This document shows, piece by piece, positions 36,139 to 44,475 of a stretch of 64,000 bases of DNA; within the stretch, counting starts at the first letter, position 1; every line of letters starts with the position of its first letter. The stretch is from Planctomycetota bacterium (GTDB lineage Bacteria > Planctomycetota > UBA1135 > UBA2386). The notes beneath the pieces were generated by a model. It was not told where the DNA came from and did not search any database. It saw only the letters and a program-made list of their open reading frames with translations. The position numbers and the translations under genes were made by a program. The stretch lies in contig JADLFX010000052.1 in the NCBI GenBank assembly GCA_020849665.1, positions 45,979 through 109,978 on the forward strand. The letters are read 5' to 3'.

Positions 36139-37074
36139 ATGAACCGCTCCTCCTCTGCCCGCTCGCTCAAGGCTTCCCCCAACCTCGCCATCGCCAAGCT
36201 GCCCGTGAAGGGCCCGCGCCCGATGACGGCCCACTCCCGGATGGCGCGCCTCGACGCCAGGATGCCGCCGCCCGCGGCGCACGCGGTGCCGCCGCAGCCG
36301 GCCGTGAAGACCCAGGAGGAGGAGGCGCTCGAGCGGATCTGGGTCACCTACAAGCGCACGCACGACACCAACCTGCGCAACATCCTGATCGAGCGCCACA
36401 TGCCCCTGGTGCGGGTGATCGCGGAGCGACTCCTGCAGACCCTGCCGAAGTCGATCGAGCTCGACGACCTCACCAGCGCGGGCACCTTCGGCCTGATGGA
36501 CGCGATCGACGGCTTCGACCTCGCGCGCGGCATCAAGTTCAAGACCTACTGCACGACGCGCATCCGCGGCTCGATCCTCGACGAACTGCGCTCGCAGGAC
36601 TGGGTGCCGCGGCTCGTGCGCCTCAAGGCCCACCGCCTGGAGCGCACCCTGCGCGAACTCGAAGGCACGCTCGGCCGCGACCCCAACAACTTCGAGCTGG
36701 CCGAGGCCATGGGCCTCACCATCCAGGAGTTCGAGGAGACCGTCCAGGAGGCCAGCGCCAAGACCATCTTCTCGCTCTCGGAGAAGTGGGACGACTCCGA
36801 CGACGACAAGGAGATGGAGAAGGTCGAGATCCTCGCCGACAAGAAGGGGATCGACCCGTTCTTCGCCGTGCAGCAGAAGGACGTCCTCGACCTGATCACG
36901 CGCAACCTCACCAAGAAGGAGCGCCTGATCGTGATCATGTACTACTACGAGGGCCTCACCATGCGCGAGATCGGCGAGATCATGGAGCTCACCGAGTCGC
37001 GCGTGTGCCAGATCCACAGCAACGTGATGGCGCGCCTCAAGGCCCAGCTCGACCAGGTCACGCTGCACGCCTGA
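36139..37074 (+). CDS. fliA: flagellar/SigB-type sigma factor FliA (sigma-28)
   Basis: A 311-residue sigma-70 family protein. Regions 2 to 4 follow the FliA/WhiG type: ERHMPLVRVIAERL, TFGLMDAIDGFDL, FKTYCTTRIRGSILDELRSQDWVPR, and region 4 with MREIGEIMELTESRVCQIH. The first ~55 residues are a low-complexity Pro/Ala-rich extension absent from typical FliA. In-frame ATGs at 36223 and later could be the true start. It directs late flagellar genes. It is preceded by a c-di-GMP riboswitch and followed by cheD. Confidence 0.9.
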   Translation: MNRSSSARSLKASPNLAIAKLPVKGPRPMTAHSRMARLDARMPPPAAHAVPPQPAVKTQEEEALERIWVTYKRTHDTNLRNILIERHMPLVRVIAERLLQTLPKSIELDDLTSAGTFGLMDAIDGFDLARGIKFKTYCTTRIRGSILDELRSQDWVPRLVRLKAHRLERTLRELEGTLGRDPNNFELAEAMGLTIQEFEETVQEASAKTIFSLSEKWDDSDDDKEMEKVEILADKKGIDPFFAVQQKDVLDLITRNLTKKERLIVIMYYYEGLTMREIGEIMELTESRVCQIHSNVMARLKAQLDQVTLHA

Positions 37075-37277
37075 CCCGCCGGCGCGCAGGCGCGCTCCCG
37101 GACGCAGCCCGACACGCCCTCGCAGGCCGGACCGCCGGCCCGACGCGGAGCGTCTCACGTTGCGCCAGTGTCGCGAATCCCGACAGCGTTCGGATTCCGG
37201 AACAAACCCGCGCGCGCCTCCAGCCCTGCCCTGGCCCTGCCGAAACACCTCCAGGTCTCCACGCCGGTCCGCGCGCC

Positions 37278-37811
37278 ATGCCATCCACGACTCCCATCGC
37301 CACCGCCCTGACCAGGGGCGGCCAAGAGACGCCGAGGATCGGCTCCCTGTGCGTGGTCGGCGACCCGCGCGGCAGAGTGGCCAGCACCTGGCTCGGTTCC
37401 TGCGTGGCCGTCGTCGTGCTCGACCCGGAGGCGCGCGTCGCCGGCCTCGTCCACGGCCTGCTGCCCGACGCCTCGGTCGATCCCAGGCGCGCGGCGTCGC
37501 AGCCGGCCCTCTTCCTCGACACCGGCGTGCCCGCGCTCGTGCAGGAAGCGCTGGCCGCCGGCGCTCGGCTCGAACGCCTGAGGGTCTACCTCGTGGGCGG
37601 CGCGGACCCGATCCCCTCCGGGCGATCCCCCAGCGACACCTTCCTGCTCGGACGCCAGAACGCAGAGGCGGCCCGGCAGGCACTCCACCGGCTCGGACTC
37701 CCGATCCTGATGGAGCGCACCGGCGGCCGCGCCAACCGCCTGGTCACCGTGAACCTCGCCGTCCCGGCCGTATCCGTACGCACGACCCAGGGCGGGGAGG
37801 AGACCCTGTGA
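37278..37811 (+). CDS. cheD: chemoreceptor glutamine deamidase CheD
   Basis: A 177-residue protein with the CheD catalytic elements: the Cys in LGSCVAVVVLD, the His in GLVHGLLPD, and VYLVGGADPI. It deamidates chemoreceptor glutamines and pairs with CheC/CheX-type phosphatases. Such a gene lies four ORFs downstream. Its stop overlaps the GTG of the HDOD gene. Confidence 0.85.
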   Translation: MPSTTPIATALTRGGQETPRIGSLCVVGDPRGRVASTWLGSCVAVVVLDPEARVAGLVHGLLPDASVDPRRAASQPALFLDTGVPALVQEALAAGARLERLRVYLVGGADPIPSGRSPSDTFLLGRQNAEAARQALHRLGLPILMERTGGRANRLVTVNLAVPAVSVRTTQGGEETL

Positions 37812-38659
37812 ACGCCCTCTCCCGCATCCAGGCGATCGTGTCGCACATCCCGCCGCTCCCTGCGGTGGCCCTGAAGATCATGCAGGTGATCGCCGATCCG
37901 GAGTTCTCCCTGGATCGGTTGGTGCGCATCGTCCGCACGGATCCGGCGCTGACGGCGCGCATCCTCAAGCTCTGCAACTCGAGCCTCTTCTCCCTGCCGC
38001 GCGAGGTCACGACCGTTTCCGACGCCGTGGCCTACCTGGGGACGCGCAACGTCCTCAAGCTCGTTGTCGTGTCGTGCGCGGGTCCCTACTTCCGCGAGGT
38101 GGACAAGGGCTACCTGTGTCGTGCGGGCGAGATCTGGCGCCACAGCGTCGCCTGTGCCATCGGCTGCCAGCTCCTCGCCGACGAGAGCGGACACGTGGAG
38201 CCCGGCTCCGCGTTCACCACCGGGATCCTGCACAACCTGGGCAAGATCGCGGTCGGGCAGGTGCTCGCAGACTCGCCCGACTCGTTGCAGAACGCCCTCA
38301 AGGTGCAGCACGGCGACTTCCTGGAAGTGGAACGCGCCTTCGCGGGGATCGACCACGCCGCCGCCGGCAGCCTGGTGGCCGACGCATGGTCCCTGCCGGC
38401 CGAGATGCGCCGCGCGATCCGCAACCACCACGATCCGGAGCAGATCCTCCAGGACGGGGAGCTGACCGCCATCGTGCACGTCGCCGACATCCTCGCGCTG
38501 CAGCTCGGCGTGGGTGCCGGCGCGGACGGCCTCGAGTATCCGCTCTGCGAGGAGGCCCTGGACCGCCTGCAACTGCACGGCCGGCGCCTTGCCACCCTTC
38601 GCATCGGCATCATGGACGAGTTCGAGCGATCGGCCGACCTGGTGCGCCTCGACGCCTGA
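37808..38659 (+). CDS. HDOD domain signalling protein
   Basis: A 283-residue protein from a GTG overlapping the cheD stop. The HDOD domain spans about residues 10-215 (PPLPAVALKIMQVI, TDPALTARILKLCNSSLF, HNLGKIAVGQ). Related to HD phosphohydrolases but lacking the full HD metal set, such domains act as signalling scaffolds and often work with c-di-GMP or chemotaxis. Confidence 0.88.
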   Translation: MNALSRIQAIVSHIPPLPAVALKIMQVIADPEFSLDRLVRIVRTDPALTARILKLCNSSLFSLPREVTTVSDAVAYLGTRNVLKLVVVSCAGPYFREVDKGYLCRAGEIWRHSVACAIGCQLLADESGHVEPGSAFTTGILHNLGKIAVGQVLADSPDSLQNALKVQHGDFLEVERAFAGIDHAAAGSLVADAWSLPAEMRRAIRNHHDPEQILQDGELTAIVHVADILALQLGVGAGADGLEYPLCEEALDRLQLHGRRLATLRIGIMDEFERSADLVRLDA

Positions 38660-38720
38660 AGTCGGAGCGGCCGGGGCGTCGATACAACGCAGACCAGGAC
38701 CTGCAACGGGGGAGGCCGGA

Positions 38721-38996
38721 TTGGGTGAGGACGTGGTGATCGTCGAGGGAACGACCACGATGCGGATGCTGCTCGCGGCACAGGGCCGGAACGCCGCGGT
38801 GCCCGTCCACGAGTTCGTACTCCCGCCCGCCGGCGGCACGGCCCGTGCCGCGGCGCCCTTCGATCTGCTCCTGGGTGTCGCGCAGGATCCCGCAGGCGTG
38901 CCCGCGGCGCCGCAGCGGCTCGACGACTCTTCCCGCGACGCCGGACTGCTCCGCACGGCGCTGTCGCAGGACGGGGGAGGGCCTCTGCGCCACTGA
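38721..38996 (+). CDS. putative small degenerate receiver-like protein
   Basis: A 91-residue ORF with a TTG start behind a strong GGGGGAGG. The first strand (DVVIVEGTTTMRMLLAA) resembles the beginning of CheY-type receivers but has Glu-Gly where the acidic pair belongs. APFDLLLGVAQDP sits where the phospho-Asp strand would be, without the Asp. Shorter than a full receiver, it may be a remnant or a small partner. It lies in a chemotaxis operon. Confidence 0.4.
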   Translation: MGEDVVIVEGTTTMRMLLAAQGRNAAVPVHEFVLPPAGGTARAAAPFDLLLGVAQDPAGVPAAPQRLDDSSRDAGLLRTALSQDGGGPLRH

Positions 38997-39027
38997 TCGG
39001 CGGCGTCAGCCGCCGGCCACGGAAGCC

Positions 39028-40065
39028 ATGAGCACCACGGGAACGGCACTGAAGAAGGGCGCGGACCAGGCGCTGCACAGACTCCTCCAGAGCATGGCAG
39101 GCGCCATGGCGGAGACACTCCGCACCCTGGCCGACCACCCGGTGCAGATCATCCCGGGCGCTCCCGGCGTGGCGGCGACCGAGGCGCTGATCGGCCGGCT
39201 GCCCGGCCCCGTGGTCGTGGTGCGCGGCACGCTCGACAAGGACTACGCCGGGCACACGCTACGGATCGTGTTTCCCGTCGCCGAGGCAGCCACGCTCTCG
39301 GGCTACCTGATGATGACGCCCGAACAGGTCGTGGCCGAGCGGCGCAAGAAGGGCACCATCGAGAGCGAGGACCTCGAGGCGTTCCGCGAGGTGGCGAACA
39401 CGCTCTGCTCGTGCATGGAGGGCGTGCTGCGCGCCCATCTCGGCGACGGCGTCGGGCTGCGCCTCCAGGACCACACCCTGATCACCCCGCCTGCGGATCC
39501 GGACGCACTGCTGGGCAACACCGATCAGTTGGTGCTGCCGTTCGCACTCACCCTGGCCGAGCACCCCGCAGCGCCCTGCCTGCTCGCGGTGGACAGCGCG
39601 GTGGCGATCCGCTGGAACGGCAAGCCCCTCACCGCCGAGACCGAAGGCGCGACCGAGGAGAGCGACGAGGAGATCCCGCAGGCCCCGATCCGCGGCAAGC
39701 TCGCCGCCTACGTGTGCGAGACCGAGACCGCGCACATCGTGCGTCGCTCGTGCCGGCGCGTGGGCCTCGAGTTCGACCGCCGCACGCGGACCGAGATCCC
39801 CCACCCGGCCGCGCACAAGGAGCAGATCGTCCTGATCGAGATCCCGGCCGGCGAGGACAAGCGCTTCGACTGGTCGAAGCGGCTCAAGAGCTTCCACGAG
39901 TCGATCCACGTCGTGCTCCTGCTGCACTACCCGTCGCGCCAGCGCGTGGTGCAGGGCTTCATGACCCAGGCCGACGCGATCCTGGGAGTGCCGGTGCAGG
40001 AGAAGCTGCTCTCGCAGAAGCTGACGTCGATCCTCGACAGCCTGGTCAAGCCCAAGGCCGAGTGA
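39028..40065 (+). CDS. CheX/CheC-like phosphatase with C-terminal pseudoreceiver
   Basis: A 345-residue protein. The N-terminal half (about 15-190) is CheX-like: the ExxN phosphatase motif is E121-x-x-N124 in FREVANTLCS. The C-terminal ~115 residues have receiver-like strands (KLAAYVCETETAHIV, QIVLIEIPAGED, SIHVVLLLHYPS), but the phospho-Asp position reads Glu (VLIEI) and the usual Thr/Lys are missing. This looks like a pseudoreceiver. It would dephosphorylate CheY-P; no CheY or receptor gene is in the window. Confidence 0.65.
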   Translation: MSTTGTALKKGADQALHRLLQSMAGAMAETLRTLADHPVQIIPGAPGVAATEALIGRLPGPVVVVRGTLDKDYAGHTLRIVFPVAEAATLSGYLMMTPEQVVAERRKKGTIESEDLEAFREVANTLCSCMEGVLRAHLGDGVGLRLQDHTLITPPADPDALLGNTDQLVLPFALTLAEHPAAPCLLAVDSAVAIRWNGKPLTAETEGATEESDEEIPQAPIRGKLAAYVCETETAHIVRRSCRRVGLEFDRRTRTEIPHPAAHKEQIVLIEIPAGEDKRFDWSKRLKSFHESIHVVLLLHYPSRQRVVQGFMTQADAILGVPVQEKLLSQKLTSILDSLVKPKAE

Positions 40066-40510
40066 GCCACGCGAACGCCGGCCCGCGCGCACCATCGTGG
40101 GATGTGCGGGCCACGGTGCCGCTGCGCAAGCCGCAGGTACCGCAAGATCGACTCCGCCGTACGCAACGGCCGAGGATCGCCCCGGTCCCGGCAGCTCGCG
40201 TGAGCACGTCCGGAGGAACCTCGCCGGCGGCCCAGGAATCCGCGCTCCGTCGAGCCGGGCCCGCGCGGCGCGCGACTGCCGCTCCTGCCGCCTTCGACGG
40301 ATCGCGTCAGCGTCGGTGTGCTGCGGGTCGAGCCGCGCACTGCGCGGCCGCGGCCACGTGATTGCCGCCGCTGCGGAAAGACCTCCCCCGGCCAGATCGT
40401 TCCCATCGCTGGTTCCACTGCAACGAGGTGCGGCCCCCTCCGCACTCGGAGGGGCCTGTGCCCCGTCCACCCGCGCCGTTCCGATCCGGGAGCGGAAGCG
40501 AGGAGACATC
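40066..40510. other. gene-free interval before the kelch gene
   Basis: This 445-nt stretch holds no convincing ORF on either strand and no GEMM-type core. It has one hairpin (40432-40456) and a GC content like its surroundings. It probably carries the terminator of the fliA operon and the promoter of the kelch gene. The kelch start has GAGGAGAC, a good Shine-Dalgarno, 3-4 nt before the ATG. Confidence 0.4.
40432..40456 (+). terminator. hairpin in the fliA-operon/kelch interval
   Basis: Arms 40432-40442 and 40447-40456 form 10 bp with one bulged C and a 4-nt loop. It is 54 nt before the kelch ATG, so it is either the end of the upstream transcript or a 5' leader stem of the kelch mRNA. No T-run follows. 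Confidence 0.35.
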
Positions 40511-42799
40511 ATGAGTTCGAACCCTGATCGCGCCATGACGCGCGGCGTCATGGCAGCGGCATCCCTGGCACTGATGCTGGGATGGACCGCGTCCACCGCC
40601 CAGGCCCAGCTCTCCTGGACCGAGCGCCTCGTTCTCGCGCCACCGGCCCGCACCGACGCGGCCATCGCCCATGACGCCCAGCGTGGCGTGAGCATCCTCT
40701 TCGGCGGCACGGACCTCGTCGGCGGACTCCGTGACACCTGGCGCTGGGACGGGCGGGAGTGGCTGCAGCTCGCCCCCTCGACCTCGCCCTCGATCCGCTG
40801 GGAGCACGCGATGGTGGGGCTCACCCAGGGCCGCGCCCTCCTCTTCGGCGGGCAGGACGGAGTCCTCCCGCTCGCGGACACATGGCTGTGGACCGGCACC
40901 GACTGGACCCGGCTCTTCCCCGCGACTTCGCCTCCGCCGCGGCGCGGGCACGCCATGGCCTACGACAGCGTGCGCGACCGCGTCGTCCTCTTCGGCGGCG
41001 TCGGCGCCCTCGGCTCCCTGAACGACACCTGGGAGTGGGACGGCACGAACTGGACGCAGATGACCACCACGGTCCAGCCGGTGCCGCTCTCGTTCCACGG
41101 CATGGCCTACGACGCGGCGCGCAGCCTCACGGTGCTCTTCGGCGGCCTGAACGCCGTGCAGACGCCGCTCAACGAGACCTGGACCTGGAACGGCACCGCG
41201 TGGACCAAGCGCACGCCGGGGGCAAACCCGACCGTTCGCGCGCGGATGGCCATGTCCTTCGACTCCAGCCGCAACCGCGTGGTCTTCTTCGGCGGGCTGC
41301 AGAACACGACGCTCTTGCAGGACACCCTCGAGTGGGACGGCACCACGTGGGCCAACCGCGCGCCGGCCGCACCGATCCCGTCGGCCGGCTACGGCCACGT
41401 CATGTGCTACCGCAGCGGCACTGGCCGGACCGTGCTCTTCGGCGGGCGCGGCGCCACGGCGCTTCGCACCACGGAGACCTGGGAGTGGAACGGCACGGTC
41501 TGGACCAGCTTCGCCACGACCTTCCCGAGCGGACGCCAGTTGCACCGCATGGCGTTCGACTCCGTGCGCGGGCGCACCGTCCTGTTCGGCGGCTCGGCCG
41601 CCTCGCCCGTTCCGGGCGACACCTGGGAGTGGGACGGCGTCCGCTGGCGCGTGTCGGCGACGACGGGGCCCCTGGCCCGCGAAGGCACCGGCCTCGTGTT
41701 CGAGCGGGATCGCAGCAGGGTCCTGCTCTTCGGCGGACGCAACGGCGCGACGTACTACCAGGACACCTGGGTCTGGAACGGGACGGCCTGGACGTCGCTC
41801 TCCCCGGCGCAACGGCCTCCGACCATGTGGCTGCACGCCATGGCCTACGACAGCGTGCGCCAGCGCACCGTCCTCTTCGGCGGGCGGAATGCCACCACCA
41901 CGTACACCCAGACCTGGGAGTACGACGGCACGACCTGGGTGCAACGCGCTCCGGCCCACTTCCCGCCGTACGTCGATGAGCAGGCGATGGCCTTCGACGA
42001 GGCGCGCGGCCGCACGGTGCTCGTGCAGCGCAGCTCGCCGGACACCACCACCTGGGAATGGGACGGAACCGACTGGACGGAGGTCACGCCGTTGCGCTCG
42101 CCTCCCACCCTCTACACGCCCAGCCTCGTGTACGACTCGGCCCGCCAGCGCTGCGTGCTGCTCGGCCTCTGGCCCGGGACGCCCGTCGGGGCGATGGACC
42201 TGTGGGAGTGGGACGGCGCCGAGTGGTGCCACAAGTCCCCCACGGGCGTGCTGACGCCCCGGCTGAACGCAGCCGCGGCATACGACTCCCTGACCCGGCG
42301 CATGCTCGTGGTCAGCGGCAGCAAGGCGAGCGGCGGCGGCTTCTACACCGACACCTGGGAGTACGCGAGCGGCTCCATCGCCACCTACGCCACCTTCGGC
42401 ACGGGCTGCCTGGGCAGCCGCGGAGTGCCGGAGCTGCATCCGGTGCTCGGCAGCCTGCCGATGCTCGGCTGCACCCTGCGGCTCGACGTCACCGTCCTGC
42501 CGCTGGTCCCGACGCCGGCGTACCTGCACCTCGGCTTCTCGAAGACCTCCATCGGCGGCCTGCCGCTGCCCCTGGACCTCGGCTTCCTGAGCATGCCGGG
42601 CTGCACGCTCTACCAGAGCGCCGAGTTCACCTTCCCGATCGAGAGCATCGGCGGCGCGGCGCGCTTCGTGCTGCCGATTCCCGAGCAGGCCTCGCTGCTG
42701 GGGCTGCGCTTCTACAACCAGGCCTTCGTGGTGGACCGCAACGCCAACCCCATGGGGCTGGTCTGGTCGAACGCGGCGGAAGCCCTGATCGGTTCGTGA
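40511..42799 (+). CDS. secreted kelch-repeat protein
   Basis: A 762-residue protein with a signal peptide ending STAQAQ near residue 34. About twelve kelch-like repeats follow, each with a VLFGG-type strand and a later DTWEWDGT-W strand (ILFGGTD, LLFGGQD, VLFGGVG and so on); the last three units are less regular. Residues ~630-762 form a beta-rich C-terminal module (FGTGC start, LPLPLDLGFLSMPGC, VLPIPEQASLLGLRFYNQ). It probably sits on the outer surface or in the matrix; the binding partner is unknown. Confidence 0.88.
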   Translation: MSSNPDRAMTRGVMAAASLALMLGWTASTAQAQLSWTERLVLAPPARTDAAIAHDAQRGVSILFGGTDLVGGLRDTWRWDGREWLQLAPSTSPSIRWEHAMVGLTQGRALLFGGQDGVLPLADTWLWTGTDWTRLFPATSPPPRRGHAMAYDSVRDRVVLFGGVGALGSLNDTWEWDGTNWTQMTTTVQPVPLSFHGMAYDAARSLTVLFGGLNAVQTPLNETWTWNGTAWTKRTPGANPTVRARMAMSFDSSRNRVVFFGGLQNTTLLQDTLEWDGTTWANRAPAAPIPSAGYGHVMCYRSGTGRTVLFGGRGATALRTTETWEWNGTVWTSFATTFPSGRQLHRMAFDSVRGRTVLFGGSAASPVPGDTWEWDGVRWRVSATTGPLAREGTGLVFERDRSRVLLFGGRNGATYYQDTWVWNGTAWTSLSPAQRPPTMWLHAMAYDSVRQRTVLFGGRNATTTYTQTWEYDGTTWVQRAPAHFPPYVDEQAMAFDEARGRTVLVQRSSPDTTTWEWDGTDWTEVTPLRSPPTLYTPSLVYDSARQRCVLLGLWPGTPVGAMDLWEWDGAEWCHKSPTGVLTPRLNAAAAYDSLTRRMLVVSGSKASGGGFYTDTWEYASGSIATYATFGTGCLGSRGVPELHPVLGSLPMLGCTLRLDVTVLPLVPTPAYLHLGFSKTSIGGLPLPLDLGFLSMPGCTLYQSAEFTFPIESIGGAARFVLPIPEQASLLGLRFYNQAFVVDRNANPMGLVWSNAAEALIGS

Positions 42800-42830
42800 G
42801 ACGGCGCGCGGCTCGCCGCACGCCGCCCAG

Positions 42831-42859
42831 GTCGCGGTCCCGCTCCCCGGGGCCGCGAC
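42831..42859 (+). terminator. terminator-like hairpin of the kelch gene
   Basis: Eleven-bp stem (42831-42841 with 42849-42859, one G-U pair) and 7-nt loop, 32 nt after the stop. No U-tract follows, as with most hairpins in this GC-rich window. Confidence 0.5.
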
Positions 42860-42922
42860 GCCCGGCGCCGGCTGCCCGCCCCGTGGATCCCGCGCTAGAG
42901 TGCCGCGGTCCGCGCATCGACC

Positions 42923-43978
42923 ATGGGAGCCGTCGAGAAGTCGCTTCGCCGCTGGCCATCCCTGCAGCGGCTGGAGCACCTCCGCCCGGCATGGCTGCGC
43001 TGGCTCCTGATCGCGCTGCTGGCGGCTGGCGCCCTGGTCGCCCTCCTGGTGGCGTTCTTCGGCATCGAGTGGGGCGCGTGGGCGATCGTGGCTGCTCCGA
43101 ACCACGGCCGGCGCCTCCCGGATCTCCCCGCCAGGCCTCCCGACGATCCGCTGCTGCGCCGGCACGGAGTGACGCTCGAGCTGCGTGTGCGCGTGGGCCC
43201 CCCGGATGCCACGCTCTGTGCCTGGGTCGTGGATCCGCCCCCTCGCGAGCAGGTCGCCGAGCAGGCGCAGGCCGCGCCGCGGGCCAGCTCGGCCTGGCCG
43301 CGCGGCACGATCCTCCTGCTGCACGGCGTTCGCGACCGCAAGGAGTCGATGCTGCAGACCGCGCACGCGTACGCCAGCCGTGGCTACCGCTGTATCGTGG
43401 TCGACGCGCGCGGCAACGGCGAGTCCAGCGGCGCCTTCCTGACCTACGGAATCCGGGAGGGCGAGGACTGCCGGCAGCTGATTGACGAGGTCCAGCGGCG
43501 GGGACTCCTCGCCGGTCGCCTCGCCACCTACGGCTGCTCGTACGGCGCCGCCTGTGCCATCCAGCATGCCGCGCGCGATCCGCGCGTCGCGGCGGTGATC
43601 GCCGTGATGCCGTTCTCGTCCCTGGCGGCGGTGATCCCCAACTACGCGCAGCTCTACGTCCCGTTCGCACGGTGGCTCGGCGCGGACTGGGTCCGGGCGA
43701 CCATCCGCCGCGCCGGAGAGTTGGCCGGGTTCGATCCTGCGGCCGCGGACACGATCGCGGCGATCCGCCGCACCAGGGCCCAGGTGCTCCTCGTCCACGG
43801 CAGGGACGACGTGCACATCCCGTGGCAGCACTCTGCGGCGCTGCACGAGGCAGCCCCGGATCACTCCCGGTTGCTGATCCTGGACGGGTGGAACCACCAC
43901 GACCTTGCCCACGACCGCGAGGGCCGGATCTGGACGGCCGTGGGGGACTGGCTGCAGCGGTGGGTCGCGGTGCGATGA
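42923..43978 (+). CDS. membrane-anchored alpha/beta hydrolase
   Basis: A 351-residue protein with one N-terminal transmembrane helix (LRWLLIALLAAGALVALLVAFF). The hydrolase domain covers about residues 125-350: nucleophile elbow GCSYGA, acid HGRDDVHIP, and C-terminal His in GWNHHDL. The oxyanion region is LLLHGVRDRKE. Substrate unknown. It resembles BAAT/AXE1- or DUF-type esterases rather than a specific enzyme. Confidence 0.82.
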   Translation: MGAVEKSLRRWPSLQRLEHLRPAWLRWLLIALLAAGALVALLVAFFGIEWGAWAIVAAPNHGRRLPDLPARPPDDPLLRRHGVTLELRVRVGPPDATLCAWVVDPPPREQVAEQAQAAPRASSAWPRGTILLLHGVRDRKESMLQTAHAYASRGYRCIVVDARGNGESSGAFLTYGIREGEDCRQLIDEVQRRGLLAGRLATYGCSYGAACAIQHAARDPRVAAVIAVMPFSSLAAVIPNYAQLYVPFARWLGADWVRATIRRAGELAGFDPAAADTIAAIRRTRAQVLLVHGRDDVHIPWQHSAALHEAAPDHSRLLILDGWNHHDLAHDREGRIWTAVGDWLQRWVAVR

Positions 43979-44159
43979 GGCCGGCTGCGGCTGGCGGCGG
44001 GTGGGACGTCGCTCCGCACAGGCAGGCTCTGCGCCAGCTGGCCGCCCAGCTGGCGGACCCTGGCAAGCGGTCTCATCCAGTCCGAGGCGTGCACCAGGGT
44101 GGGCGGCGCGAGGGCGCTCCCGCTACCCTGCGACCCCCTTCGACACCGGAATCAGACCC

Positions 44160-44462
44160 ATGACCTTCGAGATGCTGGTGGCACTCCACGTGTCCGACGC
44201 CGCCGTCTACGCACAGTACCGGGCCGCCATGGCGCCCCTGCTCGAGCGCCACGGCGGCGGGTTCCGTCACGACTTCGAGGTGGCCAGGGTCCTGAAGAGC
44301 GAGGCGGGATCCGCGATCAACCGCGTGTTCACGATCCACTTCCGCGACCGGGCCAACCGCGACGCGTTCTTCGCCAATCCCGAGTATCAGGCCATGAAGC
44401 GCCGCTACTTCGAGGCTTCGGTGCGGAGCACCGCGATCCTCGCCGAGTACGAGCGGCCGTAG
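44160..44462 (+). CDS. DUF1330 family protein
   Basis: A 100-residue protein (MTFEMLVALHVSDAAVYAQY) with the ferredoxin-like dimeric alpha-beta barrel features of DUF1330: FTIHFRDRANRDAFFANPEYQAMKRRYFEASVRS. The function of the family is unknown. It is convergent with the multicopper oxidase, 13 nt apart. Confidence 0.8.
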   Translation: MTFEMLVALHVSDAAVYAQYRAAMAPLLERHGGGFRHDFEVARVLKSEAGSAINRVFTIHFRDRANRDAFFANPEYQAMKRRYFEASVRSTAILAEYERP

Positions 44463-44475
44463 CCCGCGCCGCGGC

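Noticed and set aside
40511..42380. Kelch repeats considered as a DNA repeat array or CRISPR
   Set aside because: The periodicity is at protein level (VLFGG and TWEWDG) with diverged codons and no constant spacer.
40307..43912. 1201-codon minus-strand frame antisense to the kelch gene
   Set aside because: Repetitive His/Arg/Val-rich shadow of the kelch repeats; no start context and no domain.
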